The notes: generated by a model from the letters alone, not told the origin. A stretch of 64,000 nucleotides of DNA from Halorientalis litorea (GCF_023028225.1 NZ_CP095482.1:1302001-1366000), one strand, 5' to 3'. Numbered from the stretch's first letter, positions 9,961-18,892 are shown. Translations and numbers: made by a program.

Positions 9961-10824
9961 ATGACGGGATACGTCTACACTATCGCAGGTGGCAAAGGCG
10001 GCGTCGGGAAGACTACGACAGCCATCAACGTCGCCGTCGCGTTGCAGGACGCCGGGCACGACGTAGTGGTCGTCGACGCCGACCTCGGCATGGCGAACCT
10101 CGGGGCGATGCTCGACATCGAACACGACCCGAGCCTCCATCAGGTACTGGCGGGCAAGGCCGCCGTCAGCGACGCGATTACCGAGGGGCCGGGCGGCATC
10201 ACCATCGTGCCCGGCGAGCGGGACCTCGAAGCGTTCGCCGACGCGGACCCGGCCAAACTCCGGAAGGTCGTCAAGGCACTCTCGACGGCGTACGAAATCG
10301 TCCTCATCGACACGGGGGCGGGCCTGAGCCACGAGACGACGGTCCCGCTGGGACTGTCCGACGGCATCCTGCTCGTGACGACGGCCGACGACGTGGCCGT
10401 CGGCGACACTATCAAGACGGCGCAACTGGCCGAGCGCATCGAGGGCGACGTGCTCGGTGCCGTCCTGACGCGGGCCGGTGACGAGACGAACGTCTCGGAG
10501 GTCGCCGACGAACTCGACCTCGAGATGTTGGCCGTGGTCCCGGAAGACCAGGACGCGACGGAGAACGAGCCACTCCTCATCAACGACTCCGACAGTTACG
10601 CGGCCGAGGCCTACCGTCGCCTCGCCTCGACGCTCGAAGAGATATACGAGGCGAACACCGAAGGCGGCGTGAGTCCCGACGCCGAGTTCGACGTGGCGGA
10701 CGACGAGGAGGCAGACGACGAGGCGGCGGCCGACGCGGACGGCGACGAGCCAGACGACGACGAGGAAGACGACGACGACGGGGAAGACGACGACGACGGC
10801 GGTGCCTTCGGCCTGTTCAGCTGA
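9961..10824 (+). CDS. minD: MinD/ParA-family P-loop ATPase with long acidic C-terminal tail
   Basis: Deviant Walker A GGKGGVGKTTTA (about residues 10-21) with both signature lysines, Walker B-type VVVVDADLGMANLGAMLDIE and LIDTGAGLSHET identify a MinD-type ATPase. Start at 9961 is preferred because it puts the Walker A 10 residues from the N-terminus. The 287-residue protein ends in about 55 residues that are almost all Asp/Glu/Ala/Gly and finish with GAFGLFS; no amphipathic membrane-targeting helix of bacterial MinD is seen. Haloarchaea have several MinD paralogs, at least one with a C-terminal extension linked to polar positioning of motility structures; which paralog this is cannot be told here. 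Confidence 0.85.
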   Translation: MTGYVYTIAGGKGGVGKTTTAINVAVALQDAGHDVVVVDADLGMANLGAMLDIEHDPSLHQVLAGKAAVSDAITEGPGGITIVPGERDLEAFADADPAKLRKVVKALSTAYEIVLIDTGAGLSHETTVPLGLSDGILLVTTADDVAVGDTIKTAQLAERIEGDVLGAVLTRAGDETNVSEVADELDLEMLAVVPEDQDATENEPLLINDSDSYAAEAYRRLASTLEEIYEANTEGGVSPDAEFDVADDEEADDEAAADADGDEPDDDEEDDDDGEDDDDGGAFGLFS

Positions 10825-10892
10825 CGGCTCGGCCGGCCGTCGTCGCTCGGCAGAAACGGTAGTTCTAAACCGCACGTCCGTCCACGTCCACT

Positions 10893-11018
10893 ATGGAAGA
10901 CGACGAGTCGATACCGCTCAGTTGGGTGCTGATTTTCCTACTGTTAGCCCTCGGCCTCGGACTGGCCGCGGTCCAGTTCACCGGTGGCACCGTCCTCCCG
11001 GCACTCGTTCCCGTGTAG
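10893..11018 (+). CDS. 41-residue single-span membrane peptide
   Basis: A short open frame starts with ATG after a purine-poor gap 68 nt downstream of the minD-like gene, and reads MEDDESIPLSWV, then about 20 uniformly hydrophobic residues (ILIFLLLALGLGLAAV-like segment), then FTGGTVLPALVPV and stop. The layout (acidic start, one membrane helix, short polar end) is that of real haloarchaeal microproteins. A TATA-like AGTTCTAAAC lies 32 nt before the ATG. It stops 1 nt before the stop of the convergent argS gene. Function unknown. Confidence 0.6.
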   Translation: MEDDESIPLSWVLIFLLLALGLGLAAVQFTGGTVLPALVPV

Positions 11019-11019
11019 G

Positions 11020-12777
11020 TTACATCGACTCGGGTGCGGCAACCCCGAGTAGAGACAGCGCGTTGGCGACAGTGTGACGCGCCGCCACGACCAGCGCGAG
11101 CCGCGCGTCCCGCTGGTCGCCGTCGGCGGAGAGGACCGGACACTCGCGGTAGAAGGCGTTGAACTGGTCGGCGAACTCCCGGGTGTACGTCGCCACGACG
11201 TGTGGCGTGAGGTCCTCGGCCGCCGCATCGACGACTGCCGGGAAGCGGGCGATGACGCGCAAGAGGTCCCGCTCCTCGGGCGTCGCTAGCGTCGCCGGGT
11301 CGAGGTCGGCAGGGTCGGGAACCTCGTGCCCGGCCTCGCGCGCCTCTGCGACGATGCCGCACGCACGCGCGTGAACGTACTGGACGTACGGGGCGGACTG
11401 TGCCTCGAAGTCGAGTGCGCGCTCCCACTCGAAGGTGATCGCCTTCGCGGGTTGCTTCGAGACGATGTCGTAGCGGACGGCACCGATGCCGACCTGATGG
11501 GCGACACGCTCGATGTCCGCCTCGGTCAGGTCGTCGCCCCGGAGGCGGTCGTCGAGACGGTCTTCGACTTCCGCACGGGCACGGTCGATGGCCTCGTCGA
11601 GCAGGTCGTCGAGGTCGATGCCCGTGCCCTTCCGCGTACTCATCTTCCCCTCGGGGAGGTTGACGTAGGAGTACAACACCTGCTCCAACTGGCTGGTGTC
11701 GTTGTCGAGCAAGTCGAGAGTCGCCCGGACCTGCCGGGCCTGCAGTTCGTGGTCCTCGCCCAGCACCGTCACGGCGCGGTCGTAGTTCTCGAACTTCCAC
11801 TCGTGGTGGGCCAAGTCCCGCGTCGCGTAGAGACTGGTGCCGTCCGAACGGAGAAAGACGAGGTTCTTCTCGATGTCGGGGAGGTCGAGTTGCCACGCGT
11901 CCTCCTCGTAGGTCGCTTCGTCGAGGTCCTTGAGCCGACGTACCAGGTCGTCAGTGGAGCCGTCGCGCATGAACCGCGTCTCCTTGACGAACTCGTCGAA
12001 CTCCGCAGGGAGTCGGCCGAGACACTCGCGCATCCCCGAGAGAACCGCATCGACCACCTCGCTGACGCGCTCGTAGGCCTCGTCGTCGCCCGCCTCCAGC
12101 CCCTGCATGATGGACTGGATTTCGGCCTCGGCGGCCTCGACTTCGTCCTCGGGACCGGATTCGAGGAACTCGTTGCCAGCCCGGTAGTAGCGCACGAGGT
12201 CGTACTCGATTCGGTCGCGTTCGGGGTCCGGGAGGTCCGCCTCCTCGAACGTCTCGTAGGCCCACGTGAACACGGCCATCTGGCGGCCGGCGTCGTTGAC
12301 GTAGTAGTGGCGGTCCACGTCGTAGCCGGCGAAATCGAGGACGTTCGCAACCGCGTCGCCGACGATGGGATTGCGCGCGCGCCCGACGTGGACAGGGCCG
12401 GTGGGGTTCGCGCTCGTGTGTTCGACGACGACGGAGGTGTCCTTCGGGTCGAGTCGGCCGTACGCCTCGGCTTGGGCGGCCCGGAGCGTGTCGGCGAAGT
12501 AGGTGTCGCTGGGCAGGAAGTTGACGTACGGCCCCTGTGCTTGGACGCTGCCGAGGTGGTCGTAGTCGTCGGCGTCGATTTCGGCGGCCACGTCGGCGGC
12601 GACTTCGGGCGGCGGCGCGCCGACCGTACCGGCAAGCCGGAAGGCGACGCTGGATGCGAGGATGGCGTCGACGCCCTCCGGTGGTTCCTCGACACCGAGG
12701 TCGTCGGTCGGGAGGTCGAGCGATTCGAGCGCGCCCGCGAGGGCGTCCTCGACCTCCGCACGTGCAGACAGGAACAT
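11020..12777 (-). CDS. argS: Arginyl-tRNA synthetase
   Basis: Class I aminoacyl-tRNA synthetase charging tRNA-Arg. The 585-residue protein has the Arg-specific N-terminal additional domain (1-110), a HIGH-type motif in [16 protein letters not shown], and a KMSKS-type motif in [16 protein letters not shown]. The C-terminal DALR anticodon-binding domain ends with the typical region (AFYRECPVL...[28 protein letters not shown]). Length is normal. It is monocistronic, convergent with the small membrane peptide gene. Confidence 0.97.
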   Translation of the reverse strand: MFLSARAEVEDALAGALESLDLPTDDLGVEEPPEGVDAILASSVAFRLAGTVGAPPPEVAADVAAEIDADDYDHLGSVQAQGPYVNFLPSDTYFADTLRAAQAEAYGRLDPKDTSVVVEHTSANPTGPVHVGRARNPIVGDAVANVLDFAGYDVDRHYYVNDAGRQMAVFTWAYETFEEADLPDPERDRIEYDLVRYYRAGNEFLESGPEDEVEAAEAEIQSIMQGLEAGDDEAYERVSEVVDAVLSGMRECLGRLPAEFDEFVKETRFMRDGSTDDLVRRLKDLDEATYEEDAWQLDLPDIEKNLVFLRSDGTSLYATRDLAHHEWKFENYDRAVTVLGEDHELQARQVRATLDLLDNDTSQLEQVLYSYVNLPEGKMSTRKGTGIDLDDLLDEAIDRARAEVEDRLDDRLRGDDLTEADIERVAHQVGIGAVRYDIVSKQPAKAITFEWERALDFEAQSAPYVQYVHARACGIVAEAREAGHEVPDPADLDPATLATPEERDLLRVIARFPAVVDAAAEDLTPHVVATYTREFADQFNAFYRECPVLSADGDQRDARLALVVAARHTVANALSLLGVAAPESM

Positions 12778-12828
12778 ACACGCCCGTTTTCGAGCGGCGC
12801 GTATAGACGTAACGAGTCGGACCGGCGG

Positions 12829-13332
12829 TCAGAGGTTCCGCACGTCTTCCCCGTCGGCGAGTGTTCCGAGGCAATCCTCGACGCTCTGGTGGACGCCGTC
12901 GTTCCAGCAGGGGTAAAGCCCCGCGAGGCCGTCGTCGTCACGAACCGTGAGGGAGACGACGGGGAAGATGATGATACGCTCGGTTGCAGGGCCAGAGGAG
13001 AGCAGTCCGCCGACCGACTCGCGTGTCTCGAAGAAGGGCGTCAGTCTGAGACCGGCGTCCTCGGCCGCCGCCTCGAACTCCGTGAACAACGCCGCCGCAT
13101 CGTCGGGGTGTGCGTCCTCCGCGGGGACGGACACGCGCGCGCCCCACCGCTCGACACGCAACTCGGGGACGGCCCCCTCGGCTTCGAGTTCCCGTACCCG
13201 GTCGAGAACTGTCTTCTGACGCCGCGCTGCCGCCGAGACGGGCGAGGAACGGAGGTGTACCGTCACCGTGAACTCCGGGTCTCCCTCCGCCCCGTCCTCG
13301 GTCTCCGGCCCGTCCACCGCGTTGGTAGCCAT
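12829..13332 (-). CDS. Haloarchaea-specific protein of unknown function, possibly HTH-related
   Basis: The 167-residue product starts with an acidic leader, then FTVTVHLRSSPVSAAARRQKTVLDRVRELEAEGAV, a beta-strand followed by an amphipathic helix like that of haloarchaeal proteins annotated as HTH-domain proteins. The second half has FFETRESVGGLLSSG and IIIFPVVSLTVRDDDGLAGLYPCWNDGVHQSVEDCL. No catalytic motif is recognisable. It sits 51 nt upstream of argS on the same strand, so may share its transcript; the long AT-rich region beyond its start provides a promoter. Assignment rests on remembered resemblance. Confidence 0.7.
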   Translation of the reverse strand: MATNAVDGPETEDGAEGDPEFTVTVHLRSSPVSAAARRQKTVLDRVRELEAEGAVPELRVERWGARVSVPAEDAHPDDAAALFTEFEAAAEDAGLRLTPFFETRESVGGLLSSGPATERIIIFPVVSLTVRDDDGLAGLYPCWNDGVHQSVEDCLGTLADGEDVRNL

Positions 13333-13470
13333 ACTCGTGTGTTGTTTTTCACCCTATTAGTCTTTTCTCCGCCCAAATAGATTGTTCTACATCGTATATC
13401 GAAACATTAGTTTCTATTTTCGCCGTTTTGTCTCTGTTTCCCGTATATTCTTTGGACGAGATTCGCGGGC
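13333..13470. promoter_or_regulatory. AT-rich divergent promoter region
   Basis: About 140 nt between the minus-strand unknown gene and taw1 are conspicuously AT-rich for this genome, with several T-runs (GTTGTTTTTCACC, GTCTTTTCTCC, CTATTTTCGCC). The part nearest 13333 should hold the promoter of the minus-strand gene; the remainder, to 13470, has no gene and no clear function. Confidence 0.45.
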
Positions 13471-13587
13471 GGGAGAGGCGACCAGTCCGCGACGAGGCCG
13501 ACGAGGGAGAGATGGGGGGGACGCATCGCGGTGCATCGGCCGGCACGTGCCGGCGGGACGTGGAGTGGCTTGGGGTGGACCACGAGG

Positions 13588-13594
13588 TTTTAGC
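13588..13594 (+). promoter_or_regulatory. TATA box of taw1
   Basis: GGTTTTAGCC is 30 nt before the ATG at 13618, the spacing of a leaderless haloarchaeal transcript; no Shine-Dalgarno sequence intervenes. Confidence 0.55.
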
Positions 13595-13617
13595 CGCTGG
13601 AAACCACCCACCTGACA

Positions 13618-14607
13618 ATGAGCGATTCAGAGTCCGGTGACGGGGGTCCCAAGCAGGTGTCGGACCCGAACTACCACAGCGAGAACCACACGGCCGTCCA
13701 GACCTGTGGCTGGACGAAGAACGCGCTCCGGGGCGAGGGGAAGTGCTACAAAAAAATATTCTACGGCATCGAGTCCCACCGCTGTATCCAGATGACGCCG
13801 GTGGTCAAGTGCAACGAGCGGTGTGTCTTCTGCTGGCGTGACCACGCGGGCCACGCCTACGAGATGGACGACGTGGCGTGGGACGACCCGGCGGCCGTCG
13901 CGGACGCCTCCATCGAACTCCAGACGAAACTGCTCTCGGGGTTCGGCGGCAACGAGCAAGTCCCGGACGACGTCTTCGAGGAGGCGATGGAACCGCGTCA
14001 CGTCGCCATCTCGCTGGACGGTGAGCCGTCGTTGTACCCCTACCTCCCGGAACTCATCGAGGAGTTCCACGACCGAGATATCACCACGTTCCTCGTCTCG
14101 AACGGGACCCGACCGGAGATGCTGGCCGAGTGCGACCCCACGCAACTGTACGTCAGCGTCGACGCCGCCGACCGGGGGACGTTCGACGAGACGGTCAAAG
14201 CCGTCGAGGACGACGCGTGGGACCGCCTCATAGACACGCTGGACGTGCTCGCGGCCAAGGAGGACACCCGGACGGTCCTGCGGACGACGTGCATCGAGGG
14301 GCTGAACATGCACCACCCCGAGTGGTACGCGGCGATGTTCCAGCGGGCCGACCCCGACTTCGTCGAGATGAAGGCGTACATGCACGTCGGCCACTCGCGG
14401 GGTCGCCTCGACAGGGAGTCGATGCCCGACCACGAACGGGTCGTCGAGTTCTCGGGGGCCGTACAGGAACACCTCCCCGACCACGACGTGCTCAAGCAGG
14501 TGCCCGCCTCCCGCGTCGCACTGCTGGCCCGCGAGCGGAACACGCTCGTGCCGAAGTTGCAGAAGGGAAGCGAGTTCTGGAACCGCGACCCAGTTTCGGG
14601 TGACTGA
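13618..14607 (+). CDS. taw1: 4-demethylwyosine synthase (radical SAM), Taw1/TYW1
   Basis: Radical-SAM enzyme that makes the tricyclic 4-demethylwyosine from N1-methylguanosine-37 of tRNA-Phe using pyruvate. The 329-residue protein carries the radical-SAM triad C65-x3-C69-x2-C72 (VVKCNERCVFCWRD) and further N-terminal cysteines C30, C43 and C56, which in archaeal TYW1 bind a second 4Fe-4S cluster. Downstream VAISLDGEPSLYPYLPELIEEFH and FVEMKAYMHVGHSRGRL are family signatures. Unlike eukaryotic TYW1 there is no flavodoxin domain, as expected for archaea. Confidence 0.95.
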   Translation: MSDSESGDGGPKQVSDPNYHSENHTAVQTCGWTKNALRGEGKCYKKIFYGIESHRCIQMTPVVKCNERCVFCWRDHAGHAYEMDDVAWDDPAAVADASIELQTKLLSGFGGNEQVPDDVFEEAMEPRHVAISLDGEPSLYPYLPELIEEFHDRDITTFLVSNGTRPEMLAECDPTQLYVSVDAADRGTFDETVKAVEDDAWDRLIDTLDVLAAKEDTRTVLRTTCIEGLNMHHPEWYAAMFQRADPDFVEMKAYMHVGHSRGRLDRESMPDHERVVEFSGAVQEHLPDHDVLKQVPASRVALLARERNTLVPKLQKGSEFWNRDPVSGD

Positions 14608-14610
14608 GCG

Positions 14611-14621
14611 CGGCTTTTTGT
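14611..14621 (+). terminator. Oligo-T run after taw1
   Basis: GCGCGGCTTTTTGTCC follows the taw1 stop by about 8 nt; a GC-rich stretch followed by T5 is a plausible archaeal terminator. It also lies about 28 nt before the next ATG, so it could instead serve as that gene's upstream element. Confidence 0.35.
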
Positions 14622-14643
14622 CCGTGCCCGCCGAGTGTGGGAC

Positions 14644-15243
14644 ATGGACATCGCCATCCTGCTGTACGACGGCTTCGACGAGATGGACGCCGTCGGGCCG
14701 TACGAGATATTCGAGAACGCGGCGCGCGTCGGTGCGGCGATGACGACGACGCTTCGGACCGTCGAGGACCGGGAGCGCGTCACCGCGAGTCACGGCCTCG
14801 ACGTGGGGGTGGACGGCCCGCTCTCGGCGGTGGCTCCGGACCTCCTCCTCGTGCCGGGCGGCGGATGGGCGGACCGGAGCGAGTCGGGCGCGTGGGCCGA
14901 AGCCGAACGCGGTGCCGTGCCCGACGCCATCGCCGCTCACTACGACGACGGCGGGCAGGTCGCCGGCGTCTGTACCGGCGGGATGCTGTTGGCTCGCGCG
15001 GGCGTCCTCGACGGCCGCCCGGCGGTGACACACGCGAGCGCGCTTGACGACCTGCGGGCGACGGACGCGGACGTTGTCGACGCCCGGGTCGTCGACGACG
15101 GTGACGTGGTGACCGCCGGCGGCGTCACATCGGGGCTGGACCTCGCGGTCCACGTCGTGGAACGGACCGCTGGCGCGGACGTAGCGGACGAGGTCTGCCG
15201 ACTGATGGAGTACGACCCCCGAGGCCACGTCCACCACGGCTGA
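14644..15243 (+). CDS. DJ-1/PfpI family protein (class I glutamine amidotransferase-like)
   Basis: The 199-residue product has the DJ-1/ThiJ/PfpI fold: IAILLYDGFDEMDAVGPYEIF at the N-terminus, LLLVPGGGWADR, and the nucleophile elbow QVAGVCTGGMLLARAG with C110 as probable reactive cysteine. A later segment (VTAGGVTSGLDLAVHVVE) is typical of the PfpI/AraC-amidotransferase-like subgroup. Members include glyoxalases, isonitrile hydratases and chaperone-like proteins, so the substrate is not predictable. ATG at 14644 is chosen; a GTG 9 nt upstream is possible. Confidence 0.85.
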   Translation: MDIAILLYDGFDEMDAVGPYEIFENAARVGAAMTTTLRTVEDRERVTASHGLDVGVDGPLSAVAPDLLLVPGGGWADRSESGAWAEAERGAVPDAIAAHYDDGGQVAGVCTGGMLLARAGVLDGRPAVTHASALDDLRATDADVVDARVVDDGDVVTAGGVTSGLDLAVHVVERTAGADVADEVCRLMEYDPRGHVHHG

Positions 15244-15378
15244 CCGCGGTTCGGAACGTTTAGGCGTGTGTGGCCGAACCACAAGTCGAGAAACGCGAGT
15301 TCGGTTCTCAACCGTTCCAAACGTGGGACGCATCACGCGTTCGTTACGCTTATCCGGAGCAATCCCTTACGTCGGAGT

Positions 15379-16080
15379 ATGGCAGAAGCGACGGGACGCG
15401 ACGTCGGGTACGACGAACTCGCGACGCTGAAGCTGTTGGCACTCTCGGACGCGCTCGACGGCCAAGAGAAGGTGTCGTGTTCGGTGCTAGCCGACGAGTT
15501 GGGGGCCTCGAACCAGACGGCCTCCCGACGGCTCCAGCGGCTCGACGACGCGGACTACGTCGAGCGCGAAATCGTCAGCGACGGACAGTGGGTCACGGTT
15601 ACGCCGGAGGGCGAGAGCGCGCTTCGCCGGGAGTACGCCGACTACCGGCGGATATTCGAGCGCGACGCGAGCATCGACCTGGCCGGGTTCGTGACCAGCG
15701 GTATGGGCGAGGGACGCCACTACATCTCGCTGCCGGGCTACATGGAGCAGTTCATCGAGAAGTTGGGCTACGAACCCTTCGCGGGGACGCTGAACGTGGA
15801 CCTCACCGACGAGAGCGTCCGCACCCGGGCGGGCGTGGCCGCCCTCGAACCCGTCACCATCGAAGGCTGGGAGGACGACGAGCGCACGTACGGCCCGGCG
15901 TACTGTTACCCGGCGAGCGTCGAGACGGACGACGCCATCTACGAGCCGGCACACGTCATCACACCCGAGCGAACCCACCACGACGAGGACCAACTCGAAA
16001 TCATCGCCCCCGAGCGACTGCGCGACGAGTTGGGACTGGACGACGGCGACGAACTCACCATCCATGTCACGGAGCGATAG
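15379..16080 (+). CDS. ribK: CTP-dependent riboflavin kinase with N-terminal winged helix (RbkR-type)
   Basis: Archaeal riboflavin kinase makes FMN using CTP. The 233-residue product has an N-terminal winged helix (about 15-85: [32 protein letters not shown]) fused to the kinase domain (about 95-230) with [35 protein letters not shown], the family signature. In this fused type the helix-turn-helix is known to act as a repressor of riboflavin genes (RbkR), so the protein probably regulates its own ribK-ribB operon. The start at 15379 avoids a spurious Arg/Asn-rich N-terminal extension. It ends 1 nt before the ribB ATG. Confidence 0.93.
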   Translation: MAEATGRDVGYDELATLKLLALSDALDGQEKVSCSVLADELGASNQTASRRLQRLDDADYVEREIVSDGQWVTVTPEGESALRREYADYRRIFERDASIDLAGFVTSGMGEGRHYISLPGYMEQFIEKLGYEPFAGTLNVDLTDESVRTRAGVAALEPVTIEGWEDDERTYGPAYCYPASVETDDAIYEPAHVITPERTHHDEDQLEIIAPERLRDELGLDDGDELTIHVTER

Positions 16081-16081
16081 C

Positions 16082-16738
16082 ATGTCCCGAACCACGAGCA
16101 ACGTAGACGCGGCCATCAGTGCCTTCCGCGCGGGCGACCCCGTCCTGATTCACGACGCGGCCGACCGGGAGGGCGAGACAGACATCGTGTATCCCGCGGG
16201 CGGCGTCACGCCCGGGGCTGTCGCACGGATGCGCAACGACGCCGGTGGCCTCGTGTGTGTCGCACTCGGCCACGAGGTGGCGGAGGCCCTCGACCTCCCG
16301 TTCGTCCAAGAGGTCATCGACCACCCGCTGGCGGCCGACCACGACCTCGCGTACGACGAGCGGTCGTCGTTCTCCCTGACCGTCAACCACCGCGACACCT
16401 TCACCGGCATCACCGACGAGGACCGTGCCCTGACCATCACCGAGTTGGGCCACGCCGCCGCCGACCCCGACCCGACGGCGTTCACGGAGGCGTTCCGCGC
16501 ACCCGGCCACGTCCACCTGCTCAAGGCCGCGCCGAACCGCCTCTCGGACCGCCTCGGCCACACTGAACTCGCCGTGGTGTTGGCCGACGCCGCCGACCAG
16601 CCACCCGCCGCGGTGGTCTGTGAGATGCTCGACGACGAGAGCGGCGCGGCCCTGCCACCCGCCGCCGCCCGAACCTACGGCGAGCGAAACGGGATTCCGT
16701 ACGTCGAAGGGTCCGAAATCGTCGACCGCCTCGGGTAA
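16082..16738 (+). CDS. ribB: 3,4-dihydroxy-2-butanone 4-phosphate synthase
   Basis: This enzyme converts ribulose 5-phosphate to the four-carbon unit used for riboflavin. The 218-residue protein has the metal/substrate loop IHDAADREGETDIVYPAG with the acidic DREGETD cluster, the downstream HPLAADHDLAYDERSSFSLTVNHRDTFTGITDEDRALTI, and FRAPGHVHLLKA. It is the stand-alone archaeal form without a GTP cyclohydrolase II domain. ATG at 16082 follows the ribK stop by 1 nt; an in-frame ATG at 16064 would overlap ribK by 17 nt. Confidence 0.95.
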   Translation: MSRTTSNVDAAISAFRAGDPVLIHDAADREGETDIVYPAGGVTPGAVARMRNDAGGLVCVALGHEVAEALDLPFVQEVIDHPLAADHDLAYDERSSFSLTVNHRDTFTGITDEDRALTITELGHAAADPDPTAFTEAFRAPGHVHLLKAAPNRLSDRLGHTELAVVLADAADQPPAAVVCEMLDDESGAALPPAAARTYGERNGIPYVEGSEIVDRLG

Positions 16739-16772
16739 CGGCCACACGGCCGACTGCCAGCGCGCGCCGCCG

Positions 16773-16794
16773 GATAAATCTGATTTCGATATAC
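16773..16794 (+). promoter_or_regulatory. Bipartite motif, site D
   Basis: GATAAATC, six spacer bases, CGATATAC, continuing AGAAC. It differs from the best copies at one base in the left half and two in the right half, but shares the spacing and the right-hand extension. It lies 35 nt after the ribB stop. Confidence 0.4.
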
Positions 16795-17186
16795 AGAACG
16801 AGCGGACGTGCCCCAACAGTCGATACACAGAACCGGGAGAGGCGTTGCCGACCGCTGGATTCCACAGTCGAGGATGCTACGTGCATACATGCCACGGCAG
16901 AGACGGCGTTCTCGGCGCGGATACGAGGTGAGAGCAGGTCAATCACGGCGGAAGACGGCGAACGGTTCGAATCGGGTTCGCTGTGACCGGCGGGCGCGTC
17001 GCACGGATTGGGACAACGGGACTGCCGAACCGACGGTGCCGTCCCCGACGACGACACGTCCGCGGAAGTTCGGGGTACGAGGGCAGATGCGTCGTGCAAG
17101 CGACCACGGCGGCCGAGTCGGGAGTACTCGCCCGCGATATCGTCACTGTCGAGTGGTGGCGCGCCCACCGGGATATCTGAGTTTCT

Positions 17187-17208
17187 GTATCGCGGTTATT
17201 GGTTTATT
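17187..17208 (-). promoter_or_regulatory. Bipartite motif, site A
   Basis: Reading the minus strand: AATAAACC, six bases (AATAAC), CGCGATAC, continuing AGAAA. It lies 97-118 nt before the ilvE ATG. It is almost identical to site B (24670) including five of the six spacer bases. Confidence 0.55.
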
Positions 17209-17268
17209 AGATGCACGGGGTCGGGTGGAGCTACGAGGGCCGCGTTCGGCCGCACAGGCGCACGGAAA

Positions 17269-17277
17269 CTGTTAAGA
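17269..17277 (+). promoter_or_regulatory. TATA box of ilvE
   Basis: CTGTTAAGAGC lies about 32 nt before the ATG at 17305, consistent with a leaderless or near-leaderless transcript. Confidence 0.5.
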
Positions 17278-17304
17278 GCGGATTGGGCCAAGGAAACGCA
17301 CACT

Positions 17305-18234
17305 ATGGGTTTCGACGAAATGGACGTCGACACGATTTGGCTTGACGGCGAGTTCGTCGACTGGGAGGACGCGCAGGTCCACGTTCTCACCCACGGACTC
17401 CACTACGGAACCGGCGTCTTCGAGGGTGCCCGGTGCTACGACACGGAGAACGGCCCCGCCATGTTCCGGTGGGAGGAACACCTCGACCGGCTCTACCAGT
17501 CCGGCCAGCCGTACGACATCGAGATTCCCTTCGACCGCGAGGAGTTGACCGACGCAACGGTCGAACTCATCCAGCGACAGGACCTCGACTCCTGTTACAT
17601 CCGCCCCGTGGCGTTCTACGGCTACAACGAACTCGGGCTGAACCCCTCGAACTGTCCCGTGCAGGTCGCCATCGCCGTCTGGCCGTGGGGGGCCTACCTC
17701 GGCGAGGAAGCACTCGAAGAGGGCGTCGACGTGGCCGTCTCCTCGTGGCGCAAGTACAGTTCGAGCCAGATTCCGACCAACGCCAAAACTACCGGCCCGT
17801 ACGTCAACAGCGTGCTGGCGTCGCTGGAGGCCAAGGACAACGGCTACACCGAGGCCATCCTCCTCAACAAGGAGGGCAACGTCGCCGAAGGGCCGGGCGA
17901 GAACATCTTCCTCGTGCGCGACGGCGAGATCTACACGACTGGCCTCGCCGAGTCCATCCTCGACGGTATCACGCGCCAGACGGTCATCACGCTGGCCGAG
18001 GACCTCGGGTACACCGTCCACGACGGCGCGACCATCTCACGGGGCGAACTGTACACCGCCGACGAACTGTTCTTCAGCGGCACCGCCGCGGAAGTCACGC
18101 CCATCCGCACCGTCGACGACACCGAAATCGGTGCGGGCACGAAGGGGCCGGTCACCGACGAGATTCAGTCGAAGTTCTTCGAGGTCATCGACCGGCGGAC
18201 CGACGAGTACGAGGACTGGTTCCACTACGTCTGA
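17305..18234 (+). CDS. ilvE: Branched-chain amino acid aminotransferase
   Basis: Fold-type IV PLP aminotransferase for Val, Leu and Ile. The 309-residue product opens with IWLDGEFVDWEDAQVHVLTHGLHYGTGVFEGARCY, the family's active-site and substrate-carboxylate region, and has PTNAKTTGPYVNSVLASLEAKDNGYTEAILLNKEGNVAEGPGENIFLVRDG containing the PLP lysine and the conserved EGxGxNIF signature. The C-terminal ADELFFSGTAAEVTPI loop is also typical. ATG at 17305 gives the normal family length. No other ilv gene is adjacent. Confidence 0.95.
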   Translation: MGFDEMDVDTIWLDGEFVDWEDAQVHVLTHGLHYGTGVFEGARCYDTENGPAMFRWEEHLDRLYQSGQPYDIEIPFDREELTDATVELIQRQDLDSCYIRPVAFYGYNELGLNPSNCPVQVAIAVWPWGAYLGEEALEEGVDVAVSSWRKYSSSQIPTNAKTTGPYVNSVLASLEAKDNGYTEAILLNKEGNVAEGPGENIFLVRDGEIYTTGLAESILDGITRQTVITLAEDLGYTVHDGATISRGELYTADELFFSGTAAEVTPIRTVDDTEIGAGTKGPVTDEIQSKFFEVIDRRTDEYEDWFHYV

Positions 18235-18235
18235 G

Positions 18236-18892
18236 TTAGTCGTCGTCCGCCTCCGGGGCACCGGTGCCGTCCTCGGCCGTCGCGTCACCGTCGGTCTGTT
18301 CGCCGTCGCCGGTGAGTTCGTCCGTCACGTTGATGGAGATGCCGTCGTCGCTCGATTCGCCGAACCCGGCACTGAGGATGCGCGTGAGCGCGTCCTCAAC
18401 GCTCTCGTCGGTTTCGGTGTAGTCGTCGGACTCGACTTCGATGACGAACCCGGTGGTGATGTTCGGGGCGGTCGGGAGGAAAATCACGTCGCGGCCGTCC
18501 TCGGTCGTTTTGCCGGTCTTGAACGCGGTCATCCGCATCCCGTTCCACGTTTCGATTTTGACCGGCGTCTGGAGTTCTTCAGTCCCGGAAACGGCGGTTT
18601 CGACGGCCATCTTCGAAGCGTTGTAGACGACACGGAGACCGGGGAGTCGGTTCACCAAGTTGTCGAGCACTTCCTCGATGACGTCGCCGAAGGCGGTCCG
18701 CCCGAGGTAGCCGATCGAGAGGACGAGAAGGAAGAACACGACCAACGTGAGCAGCACGCGCAACGGGCGGTACTCGATGGGGACTGGCACCGCCGCGAGT
18801 TGGTTGTAGATGACGGCGACGATGTAGGCAGTTACGATGAGTGGCAGGAGAACGATGAGTCCGCTCGCGATATCCCGTTTCAGCGCGGCCAT
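18236..18892 (-). CDS. DUF502-family membrane protein
   Basis: The 218-residue product matches the DUF502 pattern: an N-terminal ALKRDIASGLIVLLPLIVTAYIVAVIY membrane helix, a second helix (VLLTLVVFFLLVLSIGYLG, about 47-66), then a soluble domain with GLRVVYNASKMAVETA and VIFLPTAPNITTGFVIEVE. The tail is about 35 acidic low-complexity residues. I set the start at 18892 (MAALKRD), which puts the first helix close to the N-terminus. Function unknown. Stops 1 nt after ilvE (convergent). Confidence 0.85.
   Translation of the reverse strand: MAALKRDIASGLIVLLPLIVTAYIVAVIYNQLAAVPVPIEYRPLRVLLTLVVFFLLVLSIGYLGRTAFGDVIEEVLDNLVNRLPGLRVVYNASKMAVETAVSGTEELQTPVKIETWNGMRMTAFKTGKTTEDGRDVIFLPTAPNITTGFVIEVESDDYTETDESVEDALTRILSAGFGESSDDGISINVTDELTGDGEQTDGDATAEDGTGAPEADDD

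Larger units (their letters stand above)
16739..17304. other. 566-nt region without a convincing gene, between ribB and ilvE
   Basis: Open frames here are Arg/Ser-rich and have no recognisable motif, so I regard them as chance. The region carries two inverted copies of the bipartite motif described separately, one near each end (16773-16794 on plus, 17187-17208 on minus). It also holds the ilvE promoter (TGTTAAGAG near 17270). Codon-position GC bias is not obvious in any frame. It may be a degraded gene, an untranslated RNA or a small non-autonomous element. Confidence 0.5.

Noticed and set aside
16521-17275. Open frames of 155 and 215 codons in the ribB-ilvE gap
   Set aside because: Ser/Arg/Pro-rich, overlap ribB or each other, no motif, no plausible start signals.
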